Positions 27,581 through 41,101 of a stretch of 64,000 bases of DNA are shown here, piece after piece. The notes under the pieces were generated by a model, which was not told the DNA's origin, did not search any database, and saw nothing but the letters and a program-made list of their open reading frames with translations. The stretch is from NCBI GenBank assembly GCA_023846275.1, contig CM043874.1:28927630-28991629 (forward strand), given 5' to 3'. How positions within the stretch are numbered: position 1 is the stretch's first letter; each line of letters starts with the position of its first letter. This DNA is from Vanilla planifolia (lineage: Eukaryota; Streptophyta; Magnoliopsida; Asparagales; Orchidaceae). The position numbers and the translations under genes are program-made.

Positions 27581-29140
27581 ATATCCTGATCTCACTATGT
27601 CAAGGTATTATTATCTTAAGTATCTCAATCCTCAACCAGGCAAGTTTTGACTTTCTCAAATGAACCCATTCTACTTACTCATCCATCCCAATGCAACTTC
27701 ACATAAATGGTAACACAATATTTTAAGACTATAATCTTTCATATACAAACTAAGATATCTCTCTTAATAATCAATATAAGATAGCTTAATCTTAAAATGT
27801 TATAAGTTTTGCATAGGAGTTGCTCCTTATTTAAAAAAAAATTGTCTAGTTATTATAATTATGTTCCTATGTATTATCTTCAATTAGTTTTCTTTAAATT
27901 AGTTATAAATTTGTTAAAAATATGTTTCTATGTTTTACCTTCAATTATTTACAATTAGCATTAGTTATAAATTAGCTACCATTTCATTTTTTTTTTGTTT
28001 GAGTTTGGAATAGATTTGACAAAGATTTCAAATGCATTTGTAATACTTGAGTTATGAGAAATTACCTCATGTTTTGCTTGATGTTCACGTATTATATTCT
28101 TTGAAGTTCATAAGATTGATATTTTCTAATTTTCTTTTCATTTATTCATTGGTAAAAAACTCAAAGAGAATTTGCACCATGATTACGTGTGTTAGTTAGT
28201 ATGTGTTTTATGGTTTGATGGTTTTAGTTAATTAATTGAAGTGTTGAATCATTTGAACTTTGGAATGTTGTTCTAATATTGTGCATGCTTATGATAAGAA
28301 GTTAGCAACTTATAGTTGTTTAATTGATACATATTGAGAGACTTTTACATCTAAGTTTAAATATAATAAATCTTACTTCATTTTTTATATTTTATATTTT
28401 AGGATATATTTGAGATTATTGTGCTAGTTCTTGCATAAATATTAATTTGCTAAGCATATTTGTGATGGGTTATGTATGAAAACATGTTTATTCATTTTCT
28501 TATGTTTCTATTTTTGTATTTTATTTAGTTAAAAAATATAATAAATATGGTATCCATATGAAAGGCTTTAAAATTTCAGCTTTGGGTTTGCCAATCCTTT
28601 TGGAATTCACTTAATCAATTCCATTAATTTCTCCAACTGCAGCAATTTTCTTCTCCCACAAGGGTAATTAATGTGCACGCTTCTCTAAGCTCGATTCCCT
28701 TGGCATGGCATATCAGCTGCGGAATAACTCTCCAAAAGACCTCCATGCATCTAGCGGTAGTTGCCTATAAAGCTTTCTTTGAATCACTAAAAGTCAACTT
28801 ATGTGATTTAATCCATCCCTTGAGTGAATTAGTGTTGTGTTTTCAACTTTTAACACAGGTTTTAAACTTATTTATCACGTATATTTCATTGATTATTAAT
28901 TTCCTTATATGTTATTTATAAAAAATATTTTAAACTTTCTATTTCTTATTATAATATGCTAGCTTAACATGTGTTATTTTTTAGTACGCATTCTGTGTAA
29001 TACAGCTAATCATAATTAGTTTCTTTAATGAGTTATTAGCTTTTGAAAACGGAGAGGAGAATAGAATCCACGTCGGACTGCCGTTAACGCGGGAGACATC
29101 CCATGCACGTACGTACAACCTTACCCTCCTCCGCCCCTAA
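27581..29140. other. Gene-free region upstream of PIN
   Basis: The region is AT-rich. From 27,840 to 28,070 there is a diverged internal repeat (the phrase 'ttagttataaatt' and its neighbours occur twice), possibly an old LTR of another family. From about 28,560 the base composition becomes more balanced, so the PIN promoter probably lies between there and 29,330. An ACGT core is present in ccacgtcgg near 29,068. Confidence 0.5.
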
Positions 29141-29147
29141 GGAAGCC

Positions 29148-29151
<4 letters not shown>

Positions 29152-29181
<30 letters not shown>

Positions 29182-29187
29182 CTCTCT
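29152..29187. repeat. (CT)n tract upstream of PIN
   Basis: A CT dinucleotide run with one interruption, about 180 bp before the PIN start codon; a second short CT run is at about 29,318-29,329. CT tracts are common in plant 5' regions and may be part of the promoter or 5' UTR. Confidence 0.9.
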
Positions 29188-29365
29188 AGTTCGATTTTTC
29201 TTTCTCTACCCTACGCACGCTGTCGTCTTGTTTGACTAACGAAAAGTTACAGAATACCAACCTAATCTAATCTCCCCTATAGCACATAAATGGCACCTTC
29301 TTTCTCTAAATCACTTCTCTCTCTCTCTCACTGCCTTTTTGGCCATAAGCTCGGTAGTCGTTTCC

Positions 29366-31281
29366 ATGATCACCGGAAAGGACATCTATGAAGTGTTCGG
29401 GGCCATCGTCCCGCTTTATGTGGCTATGGGTCTCGCGTTCTGCTCGGTCCGATGGTGGCGGGTGTTCACCCCGGAGCAGTGCTCCGGCATAAACCGGTTC
29501 GTGGCAGTTTTTGCAGTTCCTCTGCTATCCTTCCACTTCATCTCGTCAAACAACCCATACGCCATGAACTACCACTTCCTCGCCGCCGACTCCCTCCAGA
29601 AACTTGTCGTGCTGTCTGTCCTCCTCCTCTACCAACGGCTGGCAGGCCCACCCCGGCTTGACTGGACCATCACCGTCTTCTCCCTGGCGACCCTTCCCAA
29701 CACCCTTGTCATGGGAATCCCTCTTCTTCGCGCCATGTACGGTGACTTTTCCGCCTCCCTCATGGTCCAGATCGTCGTCCTCCAGTCCGTCCTTTGGTAC
29801 ACGCTCGTCCTCCTTCTCTTCGAGTACCGAGCCGCCCGTGCCCTCATCTCGCAACACTTCCCGCCTGCCGTCGCGGCCTCCATCTCCTCCTTCCGAGTCG
29901 AATCCGACGTTCTCTCCCTACATGATGGCTCTGCCGACGCACACCTTGCCCAGGACGGCCGCCTCCATCTGGTCGTCCGCCGCTCTGCCCCTCCCTCTGT
30001 CTCCTCATCCGCTACCCACCACCTCACCAAGAAGACCGCCACGCCAAGAACCTCCAACCTCTCCGGAGTGGAGATCTACTCCCTCCAATCCTCCCGCGAA
30101 CCCACCCCCCGCGGTTCCAGCTTCGACCACTCCGATTTCTGTGCCATGTTCTCCGCCCTCGACGGGCACGCGTCGACCGCCCACGCCTCCTCGGCGGCCG
30201 CTCCCACTAGCAAGGAGCTGCACATGTACGTCTGGAGCGCCTCGAGCGCCTCGCCGGTTTCCGAGGCCAATCTCAGGAATGCCGTCAACCGTGCCGCCTC
30301 CGGGGATTTCGCATCAAAGCTCGCTGCCCTTACTCCTCCGACGTGCCCGCCGTCGCACCAAAACGTGGGCCCAGTGACGGAGCAGGGCGGACAATCTGCG
30401 AAGGCTGGTGGCGGCGAGGGGGGAGGCTTGCAGGTGGAAGAGAAGCAGAGGATGCCGCCGGCAAGCGTTATGACGAGGCTTGTACTCATTATGGTGTGGA
30501 GAAAGCTCATCAGGAATCCCAACACGTACTCCAGCCTCATCGGTCTAGTCTGGTCGTTGATCTCCTTCAGGTAATCAGTTCAATCACCCATCTTAAAGCA
30601 TTATAATTAATTAATCATTATATTATTTTTTTATTAAGATGGAACATCGAGATGCCGGCGATTATAAAAGGCTCGATAGCTATTCTGTCCAATGCAGGTC
30701 TTGGGATGGCCATGTTTAGTTTGGGTACGTACATGCATGCACCATGCATGTTATTAATTAGACTTAACAACGCATTAATCAATTTTAATTAACGAGGTGC
30801 TTAATTAGCGACTGTGGTTGTCAAATTTTAGGGCTGTTCATGGCTTTGCAACCCAAATTGATAGCATGCGGAAACTCGGTGGCAGCTTTCGCGATGGCCG
30901 TCCGATTCCTAGCAGGACCGGCTGTGATTGCGGCCACGTCAATTGGTATTGGTGTCCGTGGTGTGCTCCTTCATGTTGCCATTGTGCAGGTAATTAATGA
31001 ATTAATTATTATGTATTTCAAATTTATGAATAATAATTAATATTAAATTAAAATTTCCGCAGGCAGCACTTCCGCAAGGTATAGTTCCCTTCGTATTCGC
31101 AAAGGAGTACAACTGCCATGCAGACATCCTTAGCACTTCGTAAGTATTATATATTATAAATAAGTATCAAACTAATGCAAATTAAAGCTTAAATATTATT
31201 TTCTAATTTTACAGTGTCATATTTGGGATGCTGATTGCTCTTCCAATTACAATACTGTACTATGTTCTCCTTGGATTATGA
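29366..31281 (+). CDS. PIN2: PIN-FORMED auxin efflux carrier, PIN2-like, short central loop
   Basis: Membrane carrier that exports auxin (IAA) from cells. Exons: 29366-30570, 30639-30724, 30832-30989, 31063-31139, 31215-31281 (TGA); 530 aa. The ATG at 29,366 gives the family N-terminus [10 protein letters not shown]. An N-terminal five-helix block (about residues 7-152) contains [20 protein letters not shown] and [11 protein letters not shown] hydrophilic loop follows (about 155-365) with [14 protein letters not shown] and [11 protein letters not shown], the TPRxS-type phosphosites used by PINOID kinases, then [13 protein letters not shown]. After NPNTYSS near residue 384 comes a C-terminal five-helix block ending [26 protein letters not shown] and MITGKD fit PIN2 best. 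PIN2 orthologues are about 630-650 aa, so the loop is about 100 residues shorter, mainly in its second half. Exon 1 is very GC-rich, unlike exons 2-5. No break is seen; subfamily assignment is from recalled sequences. Confidence 0.95.
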
Positions 31282-33414
31282 CCAAACGTTTGCTCCATTA
31301 GTTCAAACTTACGGGACAGAGAAGAGTAACTAAGTGTGCCCCAGTGTTGATTTGGATGCAACATTTAAGTTTACGCCCAGCATATTAGATTAGAGGCCGC
31401 CTGTTTCGGCCATGAAATCCAGGAGATCAAACTGGGACAGTCATCTACTCATTAGAGTTTGGATGTATCAAATTTAGTTATGTTCTTATTTTGATGAAAT
31501 GCTTAGGAATTATTTTTTTGCAGGTGTGTTTTTCTTGATCTGATCCCATTATATAGTAGTATTTTCTTCATGGATTTTTTGTATCATTCAATTAAGTTTT
31601 ATCTTTAAAATATATTTTGACATATTAAGACCAAGATTTTGCATGTATAATAAAAAGTATTTTCTTCTATAATTGATATGAAAATTTTCATGCTATATCT
31701 CTCCTTGAAGTCTATAAAACACTATTCATTGTCAAATTATCTTACTTCTAGGGTATTACCCAACAATCATCTTTTATCTTTTTTGATATTTTGATGTTAT
31801 AGTGCAGTTGAGATACTGTTAAATTATGCAAATTTAGGATATGATAATAGAAGTACTTGTGTTAAATAGATTAGTAATTCTAATTATTTTCAAAAGATCT
31901 TTCCTTATATAAAATGTTCTTGCAAATCAACTTGTCTTTGGGCACATCTCATGCATGTGTCTTCTCTACCGAAAAAAATAATTCAGATTTTGGGTTTTGC
32001 TTGCATGTTTTGACAACCATGCTTCTTTAATTAATTGTTTTTCTGTTGGTTAGAGAGCCATTTTTTTGAATCTTAAGCGAATCCATGTGAGAGCCATCTG
32101 ATTAGTTGATGGTGAGAATTGTTTATTGATTATTACTTGCTTGGGTTTGCGGTTATCTTTTGTGTGCTTTCAAACTTAATGAATAAGAAGCAGATCTGCG
32201 ACTTCTTTGCTATGTTATTGATTGTTTGTTCATGGACAGTCCATGTGAACAGAATATTAGAATAGGGAAGAAAATTTTTGTGGAGTTTCTATTGAAGAAC
32301 CCAAGGTTCTTCACAACCAACGATGCACATTGTTTGCAGTTTGCACATGATATTTTCCTTGGGAATTTTTTTTTTAGGCAAAACAAGTATTTAATGTCTT
32401 GTGCTTCCTGGTAAGCATTTTTGTTTTAACTCAGGCTGAGGCTTCTGTAATGCAAGAGATGAAAACTCAAAAAAAAAAAAAAAAGATGACTGAAGATGCA
32501 GCTTGATGGAAATGTAGAAAGTAAATTAAAATAACAAGAGAAAAATGATGACTTTATTTATTATATAATTTCAAATACAAAAGATAGATAAAATGACTTT
32601 TTTATATGTTTCAATAAAAATGTTTGGTTTATTAATGTGTCATTAGGAACTTTTTACTTTTTAAAAATTTATTAAAAACTATTGATTTTTTAATGATGAC
32701 TTTTAGTATCTCTTATTATTTTTCATAAGCCTATGACCACCTATTTGATTTTCCATGATTTTAAATTAAGTTCATTAGTTTCATCACGTTTGCCTATCCT
32801 GCTTGAATTAAGTTATTAGTTTCATCAGGAAAGCCATTAATAATATTTTCTATAAAAAGTGTTATAGTTATGCCCTATGAAATGAGATGTTCAATAATGA
32901 TATGACTCGCTACATCGGTGATCTCTAATCCTAGAGCACATGATAGCTCTATAACCAATGTGCTTCGATGTGTGATGTCATGCTCCCACTTGCAAGGGAA
33001 CGATGATGAAAACAACTACAATCTTAATTACCAATCCATTTAATCTCAAAATTAAATAAAGATTTAACGAAATTCAAAATTAATCCCAATAAATTATTCA
33101 TCTTTTATATACAACATTCACAATAATTATACAATTGAACAATTTATACACTTGCGTAATATCATCTAATAATGATATAAACTTTTAAACAAAGAACAAT
33201 GTTGAAATCATAAATCACAATAACCAAGTCCATAGAATCCACATCAACCAATCCATAGAGTCCACAAAATATACTTTCCAAATAGAACAAATAACTAATC
33301 CAACCAACATTAAAACGATACATCATAGTAACTCCACCAACTTACATAATATATCTTAATCTTAAGATTAGATATTATGCAAATACTTAATGAATATCTT
33401 AATCTTAAACCCTG
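31282..33414. other. PIN 3' flank and gene-free region
   Basis: The first few hundred bases should include the PIN 3' UTR. Moderately complex sequence runs to about 32,470 and ends in an A-run of about 17 bases (about 32,468-32,484), which could mark the tail of an old retroposed copy. From 32,500 on it is AT-rich with no recognisable coding domain. Confidence 0.5.
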
Positions 33415-33431
33415 TTTTGATCCCATCTCAG

Positions 33432-35385
33432 TGTTGTGAATTTAACTAACCTATAATGTAAGTATAGAAGTAAGTATAAAAAAAAATCAGTAGATAAATC
33501 ATAAAAAATAAAATAAAATAATATAAAAATAAATATAAATAATTACAACAAAATAACTTAACTAAAGAATGATATATGTAAAGAGAAACAAGTCATATAA
33601 TTCAAAAACAGTAGTGACAAAATGAACTCATTTATTTCATCTTTTTTATTTCTCTTCTTAATCTTTTTTAATTATTTTTTCTTAATTATGATCTTATTTC
33701 CTCTTGATTAATTATCCTTTCTTAAATATCATATCATATTTATATAAATATTCATCAAAATTTCTAGTAGATAGCCCTCCACCTATAACTATATATTAAT
33801 TACTTAACATCATGTTATCTTTATTAATATGATTCTAGAAACCATACCTAGCCACCATGTAAATCCAATGATAAGCTAATAACAATATTTCTAACATAGG
33901 GTGTATATGCACAACTTGCACCTTTCTAATTAGAAGACAACTAGTGATAGTCTTGTAAGAGGCCCTAGAGTTCTATAAGTATTAATCATCATATCAATTG
34001 GTACCATCTCACATCGTAGAATAGTTAACCTACATATTAGCATTTAATATAGCATGTTTCATATGCTACACCTAAATTGAGGGATAATGTCGTAAGAAAA
34101 TACATATTTATTGTTATTATAATATGTCACATTATGGTATCATATCTTATATTATCAATAAAATAATATAACTATAATATCTTAATAGTTTGCATATTTT
34201 TGTTTCTTTTAATGTGTTAATATATAAAGTCATGCTTATTTGTCAACAGATTAACTGAAATTAATAATCATATGAGTAGAACAAAAAATAAAATGTAGGT
34301 TATATATTAGAACCATTAGTATGCATTATTTAACTATCATAATATATTCAAAGGATATTTTGAGAATACTTAAATCAAAGCATTCTATTTACTCACTTGG
34401 TCTAGATGCTTAGGATCCACTTTTAAAATAGAATTACTTCTTTAATCCTACACACTAGCAATTACAATTTTCTTAGGACTACTATATTTTTTGTGAACTT
34501 TCTATTATATTTCATAATCTCTACTATCATTTCAAACACAAACACACAAGTTTATAAAAATTCAAAATTTCTTAATTTTTTTAAAGCACATAAATAAAAT
34601 AAGGTCATAATAACTAAATATTACCCAATTTCTAATGGACTATATTTTTAGCAATTTTGAGAGTTTTAATGTTTCTCTCTCCTCCAAAACTTTTTCTTAA
34701 TTTATCTAAATCCCAACAATCCCCATTTTCTCTTTCCTCTTCTTCTCAACTAGAATAAAATATAAGCTTAGTAGTTAGGATTTGAAACAACCAAACAAAA
34801 TCTAGTTGGATGAACAATAATCACAAGAAATTTTCTCACATTCATGCTCTTGATAATTGTAAAGTTTAAATGTAAAAAAAATCTACCCTTTCTCCCTCAG
34901 ATCTAAGGTAAACATATGAAAAATTTGTCTAATCAACTCTTCATAAGGTGAAAAATCAATTGTTAGCAAAAAAAAAAAAAAAATGAAAGGCAAACAATGG
35001 ATTTTCCTTCCTTCTTGACAAGCTAAGGTACATGAAAGGTCTCTTTCTCATGTGTCCAAAGAAAATAAGGCTATTAATATGCTTTGGTTAAAATGGGTCA
35101 ACATCAATAGGTTAATATTATTAACATATTATAATATATTTATTAATAGTCCTTTATCTTCAAACATTCATAGAAAATTCAATTAAACTTTCATTGCGAT
35201 GAAACAAGTACTAATAAATTTGTCTTGGGGAGCTCTATTTATTGTTATGCCCAAAGTCTAAATTTGAAGTACTTGAAAAAATTGGTATGTTTACAAGAAA
35301 AATCCTAAAAATTAATGTTTTATTCAATTTTATAAAAATTCATAATTTACGCTTCATTGATTAAATAAGAATTAGAGCTATCTCA
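33432..35385 (-). mobile_element. Decayed Ty3-type LTR (about 1.95 kb), putative
   Basis: The right edge is followed by a CT-rich tract and 'attttattctcaaaattt', which resembles the polypurine-tract junction of the other two Ty3 elements in this window. The left edge tgttgtgaa is preceded by 'tttgatcccatctca', a possible decayed primer site. The length fits the family. No pol domain was recognised to the right. Limits are approximate. Confidence 0.4.
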
Positions 35386-35599
35386 AACTCTTCTCCTCAT
35401 AAAAATTTTATTCTCAAAATTTCAAAGCATTTTGGATATCTTGATCTTAAATTTAATTCTAACTCTCTTAGTAAACAATTTGCTTAATACCCTTGATCTT
35501 TGAGTGCCAACTATTATAATCACTTAAGTTGTCGATGTCCTTTCAATTATCAAATGCTGTTATAGAATTGTTTTGTTGATCATCTCTAATTGAATCTTA

Positions 35600-37500
35600 A
35601 TTTTGACAATCTTAATATCGTGTTCTCATAATCCACATTTAATAAATGCTTACTACTTAATATTCTACAAACTTTTCTTTATGCATGTATCCACCCACCA
35701 TCTTTCGCTAGTTCATCAAAAGAAAACTCACTTTCAATCAATCTTCTCTTGTTTTTTATTCTTAATATCTCTATCATCTTCACTTCTAATCTTCAAATTT
35801 ATTCCCTTTGTAATTCTCTTACATCTATTTCTATTGACATTCATCTCTTACCTTATTAATATTCAATTACCTTTGCTTACAAGTGATAAGTTTAATTCTT
35901 ATAACTCTTTTTCTTTCATTACAACTTTATTTATCACCTCAACATCTTTCATAGTTTATCATTTTCATTTAAAACCTATATTAACTTCAATTTATAACTA
36001 AATATTCATCAACTAGTTAAATTTTCTTATAGTCACTCATGTTCTTTTTCCATTAGATTTAAATCTCGATAATGTTATTCTTCTTATCTTTTCATCATTC
36101 TATTCCTTAATCTTCATCTTGTCCTCAACCATCCCAACATTCTATGATCAATTATCTATTATCATCTCTTTTATTTATCCTCTTATAGTACATCAAATAT
36201 TCCTCTATCACATTTAATATATATATATATAATGACTTTTCAATTATCTGTTCATTCACTAAATTCTCAACTCTTCTTTATAAATATACAATTGATTAAT
36301 ATATCATGAATTCTATCATCCAAATTTTTCTTTTGATATTATCTCCATTCTTCTGTTCTCCTTTCATCTTTGTGATCACACCAAACTATCATTAACATTC
36401 ATCCATTCCTTCTTAAGCTTTATCTATAATCTATTATCTATAATTTTATTCTTAATTCTCTATTCCTAAATTATTCACATTTCATATCACCATAGTCTAA
36501 CATTAATATCAAGTATTAATCAATTAGTATTACTTAGAAATTTTATCAATATTTTTATCATAATTGTAATAATAAATATTATCTCATGTCATATATTCCA
36601 ACACTTTCACTCATCTTATTTTAATTATATTATTTCTCTTTTTGCAAAATGATCCAACTATTGCTTATTCTTTGATATAAACCTATTATCATCTTTTTAA
36701 TTAAACCACTAGTTTTTTATTCATAAAATTCATCATTAACTCTCATTTCATTTCACTTATCATTTCTTATTCTCTTATCATCTCTATATTATTATCTCTC
36801 ATATTTTCACGTTATCTATGTTTTTTTATTGAATTCTAATAAACAACATCATTCTTTTTCTTTATCCTTCTTTTAATCCTAAATCGGACATTATAATTAC
36901 ATTAGATCATCAATTTTATTATCAAACCTCTTAGTATTTAATCTTTATTATTCAAATATAACATTATTATCAATTTTTTGTTCTTTTATCTAATATTTAT
37001 CTAATGCATTAGATTATCATAATTTATAATTTTCTATCAACTTTTTCTCATTTATTTTCTTTTGTTTTAGATCAATTTTATCTTTTTATAATAATCATCA
37101 AAATATTATCTCTCATATTTTTCAATATTATTATCAGTCATTTTAATTTTGATCCTATCTCTTTCTCACTAAATGTCACTTAATCATGTTTACTTATCCA
37201 TCATTCTTTAATCTATGTATAATTAACTTTCATTTTTTATCCTTCCATCACATCATCAATATACTTCTATATTTATCTTCATGATCATACATCATCCAAC
37301 GAATCTTTTATCACTCAATATAGCATTTACTCCTCTTTCTTATGTATTATATTTGTTTCTTACAAAACTCTTAACACATCTCATGTCACATCTTATTACT
37401 CTTTAATTACCTTTGGTCTTTATTAAGTTTACTATTTCTCATCAATCATAAGTATTCTTTAACAAAGTTTCTCTTCTCATCATATAATAAACATTTTATA
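35600..37500. other. G-depleted, pyrimidine-rich low-complexity block
   Basis: The plus strand is almost free of G: 60-base rows around 36,840-37,140 contain one to three G against roughly ten C. Short phrases such as 'atcatctc' and 'tcattct' recur. There is no coding signal; the 132-codon frame at 35,603-36,001 is composition-driven. Confidence 0.8.
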
Positions 37501-40500
37501 AAGCCAACTTCTCTAAATGCATTCAATTGCATGGGAGTAGGGCTACAATGGATATAGTCACATAATCTCTTTTAAAACATGTAGCATTTATGCTTCTCCA
37601 TAGCTATCATATTTCGAGAATACCTCACAAATTTGGAGAAGATTTGCTTATATTATTACATGGATAGTCCTCTTTGGTACAACTTTGTTATGTCATCATG
37701 GAACTTTTCTTTTGCTGATTCTGAAACATACTATTCTAGAAATGCTTTGTCAAACTCCTAAGAAATTTCAAAGTTGATTCTATCCCAAATTGTAATCTCC
37801 ATTGTCCTCTACACCAATGAAAAAAAATACCATTTAGTACTAGTAGTATCAAAGGGACTCTTTTGTGAGCATCACATGACATATTATCAAATAACATCTT
37901 ATTTCTTTTTAAACAAACCTTTATTTAAAAAGATCCATTGTGTCACCCAAATATAGTGGTCTTGGCCTTAATAACTATTCCACCAACTAGTTTACATGAT
38001 TACTTTCTAAACTCCATTCATGTTCAGTTGCCATAACATCTTTTCTAGGAAGCATTTCTAAGGTTTTTCTATCTTTTATCATGCTTTATTTTCCCTTGAG
38101 AGGGTATAACACTTTTGTTAGTTGATTTATTCACTTTCTCTTCATATATGTGTTGGTTTCCCAGTTCCATTTTGCATAATTATCATGTATTCCATAATTT
38201 AGATTTTTCATTTTATAATGGTTTCATCATATAATGTAAGAATTAAAATATTAACCAAAATATTCTACTTTATTAATTCATACATTACTTAATTTTAAAT
38301 TATTATATGCATTATTAGGCCATCCAAGTATTTAATGAGTCAAGTCATAAATATTTAGTATCTTTTTTCAATAGATTTTTTTAGTATGAATCAAGTTTAG
38401 ATGTGAAAAATAGGCATGCACTTTTGAAGATGATGAATTAGGGTTTTTAAAGTATCTTGAAGTGTTTAATAAGTTTTAAAGTTTGAAGACATTCACATCA
38501 ATTTTAAAAAGATTTTTATTTTTACTATAAAATAGAATAGTAATTTATTAATCAGTAATTATAAGACACATCTTTCTATTCATATTACATTTAAATCAAA
38601 CTAAAGCATTTGAATTATTCAAACTTTTTTATTTAAGAAATATCTAAGATTTTATTTTCATTCATTTAAGTCTGATCAATTGGAGTCGATGATTCTGATA
38701 GATCTAATAAGTCCAATCAATCAAAATCAGATGATTCTGATCTATCAAAATTGGATGATTCTGATCAATCGAAATCAGTTGATCTGTGGACTTATTCGAT
38801 TGATTATTGGAATTTTTTTAATTTGATCAATCGAAATTGGATAAGTCTGATTAATAACTTTAATCACCTCTTTCAATCACCATAGTTTAGTTAAATCTTA
38901 TTTATACATCTTTGTTAGATTTTATGTTAGATCTATTATTAAATTTTAGTTAAATCAAAAAAATAAAATATAACAAAAATAATTTTGTTAAATTTTCATT
39001 ATATATATATATTAAGACATAACCATAAGCAAAGCTTGAGTGCAAAGCACTAGAGTCAACCAAGTTCAAGTAGGCTTGAGAATCTTTGGGTTAGGAAACA
39101 ACTAGAACCAAGTTGGGTCAGGCTCAAACTTGGTTAGGGTGTTGTCTTAAACCCAATTAGGGTAAGGCAAAGGAAGCAATGAATCGTGTAAGACTCATTT
39201 GAAGTGTGTAATGGGTCAGGTAGAACCAAAATGATAACATGTAATCCTATATGCATATGAGTGGCCCAAGTGAGGAAGTCCTAAGTACACAGGAGGGAGC
39301 CAACCACATGCATTGGCTTACACTATGCATGTCCAAAAAGCTTTATAAATAATAACACTTTAAGCCATCAAATTATAGGTTATGAAAGCATTTTTCTTAA
39401 ATTTTTAACAATGATGATCAATAGTTTTTTTATATAAACCCAACCTTTATGAATGAAATGTTTAATGAATATGAATAAAACTTTAAAATCTTAAAGCAGT
39501 GTTGTGTGATACTCTAGTGTAAAATCTCTTAGCAATACTCTACGGCTTAGTACTACTAAAAAAATACAAAATTATGCCTAAACCCTCAAAGCTTTCATTT
39601 GCTAATTTCTCTTTATTATTTTGAGCTTATAGTACCTTATTTTTATTCTTAAATGAGTAAAAGAAACATTGTATATTTTTTTTGGAAATTTGTTTCATAT
39701 TGTATTTTTGTTTTTTATGGTTAGGTCAAAATTTGAGAAAGCCTTAGTTTGATTTGATTTTGTTAAAAAATACTGAGCTAGGGTTGAGCACACGAAAGCA
39801 TAGGTTATAGTTGATACTACAAAAACTAGTAGTTTGAAAGTGAGCTATAAAAAATATTAAGTGATAATTTTCTTAGCCATCATGTTTTTTTTACCTCGAT
39901 TGAGGGTAGATGTATGTTCTAGTTTGAATTAAACCACTTAAAAATTTAGATATACTTTTTCTAATTTTTATTTTTATTTATTTAATCATAAAAATTAATA
40001 AATTATATATAAATTTGAATATCAAAGTTTTTTTTTAAAAAAATACAATTATTTCTATAATTTTTTTAAAAATAAATATAATATAAAAATAATAAAAAAT
40101 ATCAAAAATATTTTTAAACTCATAATTCATCTCCTCTTATAAGATTTACACACACTCTTATTTCTTCAAACTCCATTTATGAAAAAAATGGATGAGAGAA
40201 TCAAGAGGGAATTCTCATAAGCCTAAGGCACTAATAATCATAAGGATTTCATGCATTAGAGAGGGATTAAAGGGAAACGATAGATCCAAAAAGGAGAACA
40301 CATAAAGAAATCCAATTTTCAAAACAAGATAGTTTTTCCTATTTTTAATCCCATTTACTTAGAATTTTAAAGAGAAAGAGTCTAAGGCATATAATTGAAA
40401 GTTGAAACTAAAGGAGAAATCATGTAAAAGGATTTTATAATGTTAGTTTAAGTTTTTAATGGATGAAAATCAAAGAAAACCATGATTATATGAAAGAAAC

Positions 40501-41067
40501 TTATAATTTCATGCCTCTATTAGACTATCCAATTAAATAATCAAACAATCTGATGGAGCATTAGAGATGAAGAATAGTTCTATTGAATGCTAATTAGATA
40601 GTCAATATCTATCTAATGGATGATCAACTAATTTAATGTGGGATGATCAAACAATCTAATAGAGTAATATAATATATGTGAAGGGCCTAAGTATTGTATA
40701 CAAATCTCTAAAAAATGGGATTATAGGCATCAAATGATCCAATGAAATGGTTGAATGGCCTGATGAAAACTTGAGAGTGATATGATGTGTCAGAAGCTAT
40801 CAGACTATTTGATATGAACAATCAGATGGTTTGATAATGACAATGGAGTATCTAATAGAAGGAACTTAGTTAAGATTAGGCTTTGAGATAACAATGAATA
40901 CAATATAACATAAGAATTATAAATAAATATGAATATAATATATGCTTTATGTATAATTTTTACAAGAAAAGGAGATGATGAAAGAAGAATATAATAATTA
41001 AATCTTTAACAATCAAGTAGGTGTTTATTATATATTATGTGTATGAATTACCTATGTGAAATCTTTT
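37501..41067. other. Gene-free AT-rich region left of the retrotransposon
   Basis: No coding domain is recognised. The segment 37,530-38,130 is less AT-biased and may be a further decayed element, but I could not assign it. 38,670-38,850 has a short tandem repeat; similar phrases recur at 40,510-40,850. 39,020-39,350 is a moderately complex unidentified stretch. Confidence 0.5.
38670..38850. repeat. About 24-bp imperfect tandem repeat
   Basis: Units of the type tctgatcaatcgaaatc...gatgat occur several times in a row with substitutions and one expanded unit. Related phrases are scattered at about 16.8, 40.6 and 52.4 kb, suggesting an internal repeat of a dispersed element. Confidence 0.7.
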
Positions 41068-41096
41068 ATTATATATATATAATTTAGCCTTGGTTG

Positions 41097-41101
41097 GTGA
41101 T
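41097..41101. repeat. Target-site duplication, left copy (GTGAT)
   Basis: The five bases gtgat immediately before the left LTR equal the five bases after the right LTR. Confidence 0.95.

Noticed and set aside
29339..29365. A nine-codon N-terminal extension of PIN starting at TTG
   Set aside because: The family N-terminus begins exactly at the ATG at 29,366 (MITGKD); the upstream codons are 5' UTR.
29546..30540. Several long open frames on both strands over PIN exon 1 (up to 257 codons)
   Set aside because: They are shadows produced by the high GC content of the exon; only the frame from 29,366 encodes a recognisable protein.
31920..32484. Possible retroposed gene copy ending in an A-run
   Set aside because: No protein similarity could be recognised and A-runs are common in this AT-rich DNA.
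35603..36001. 132-codon frame in the pyrimidine-rich block
   Set aside because: Composition alone explains it: few G means few TAG/TGA stops, and the peptide is low complexity.
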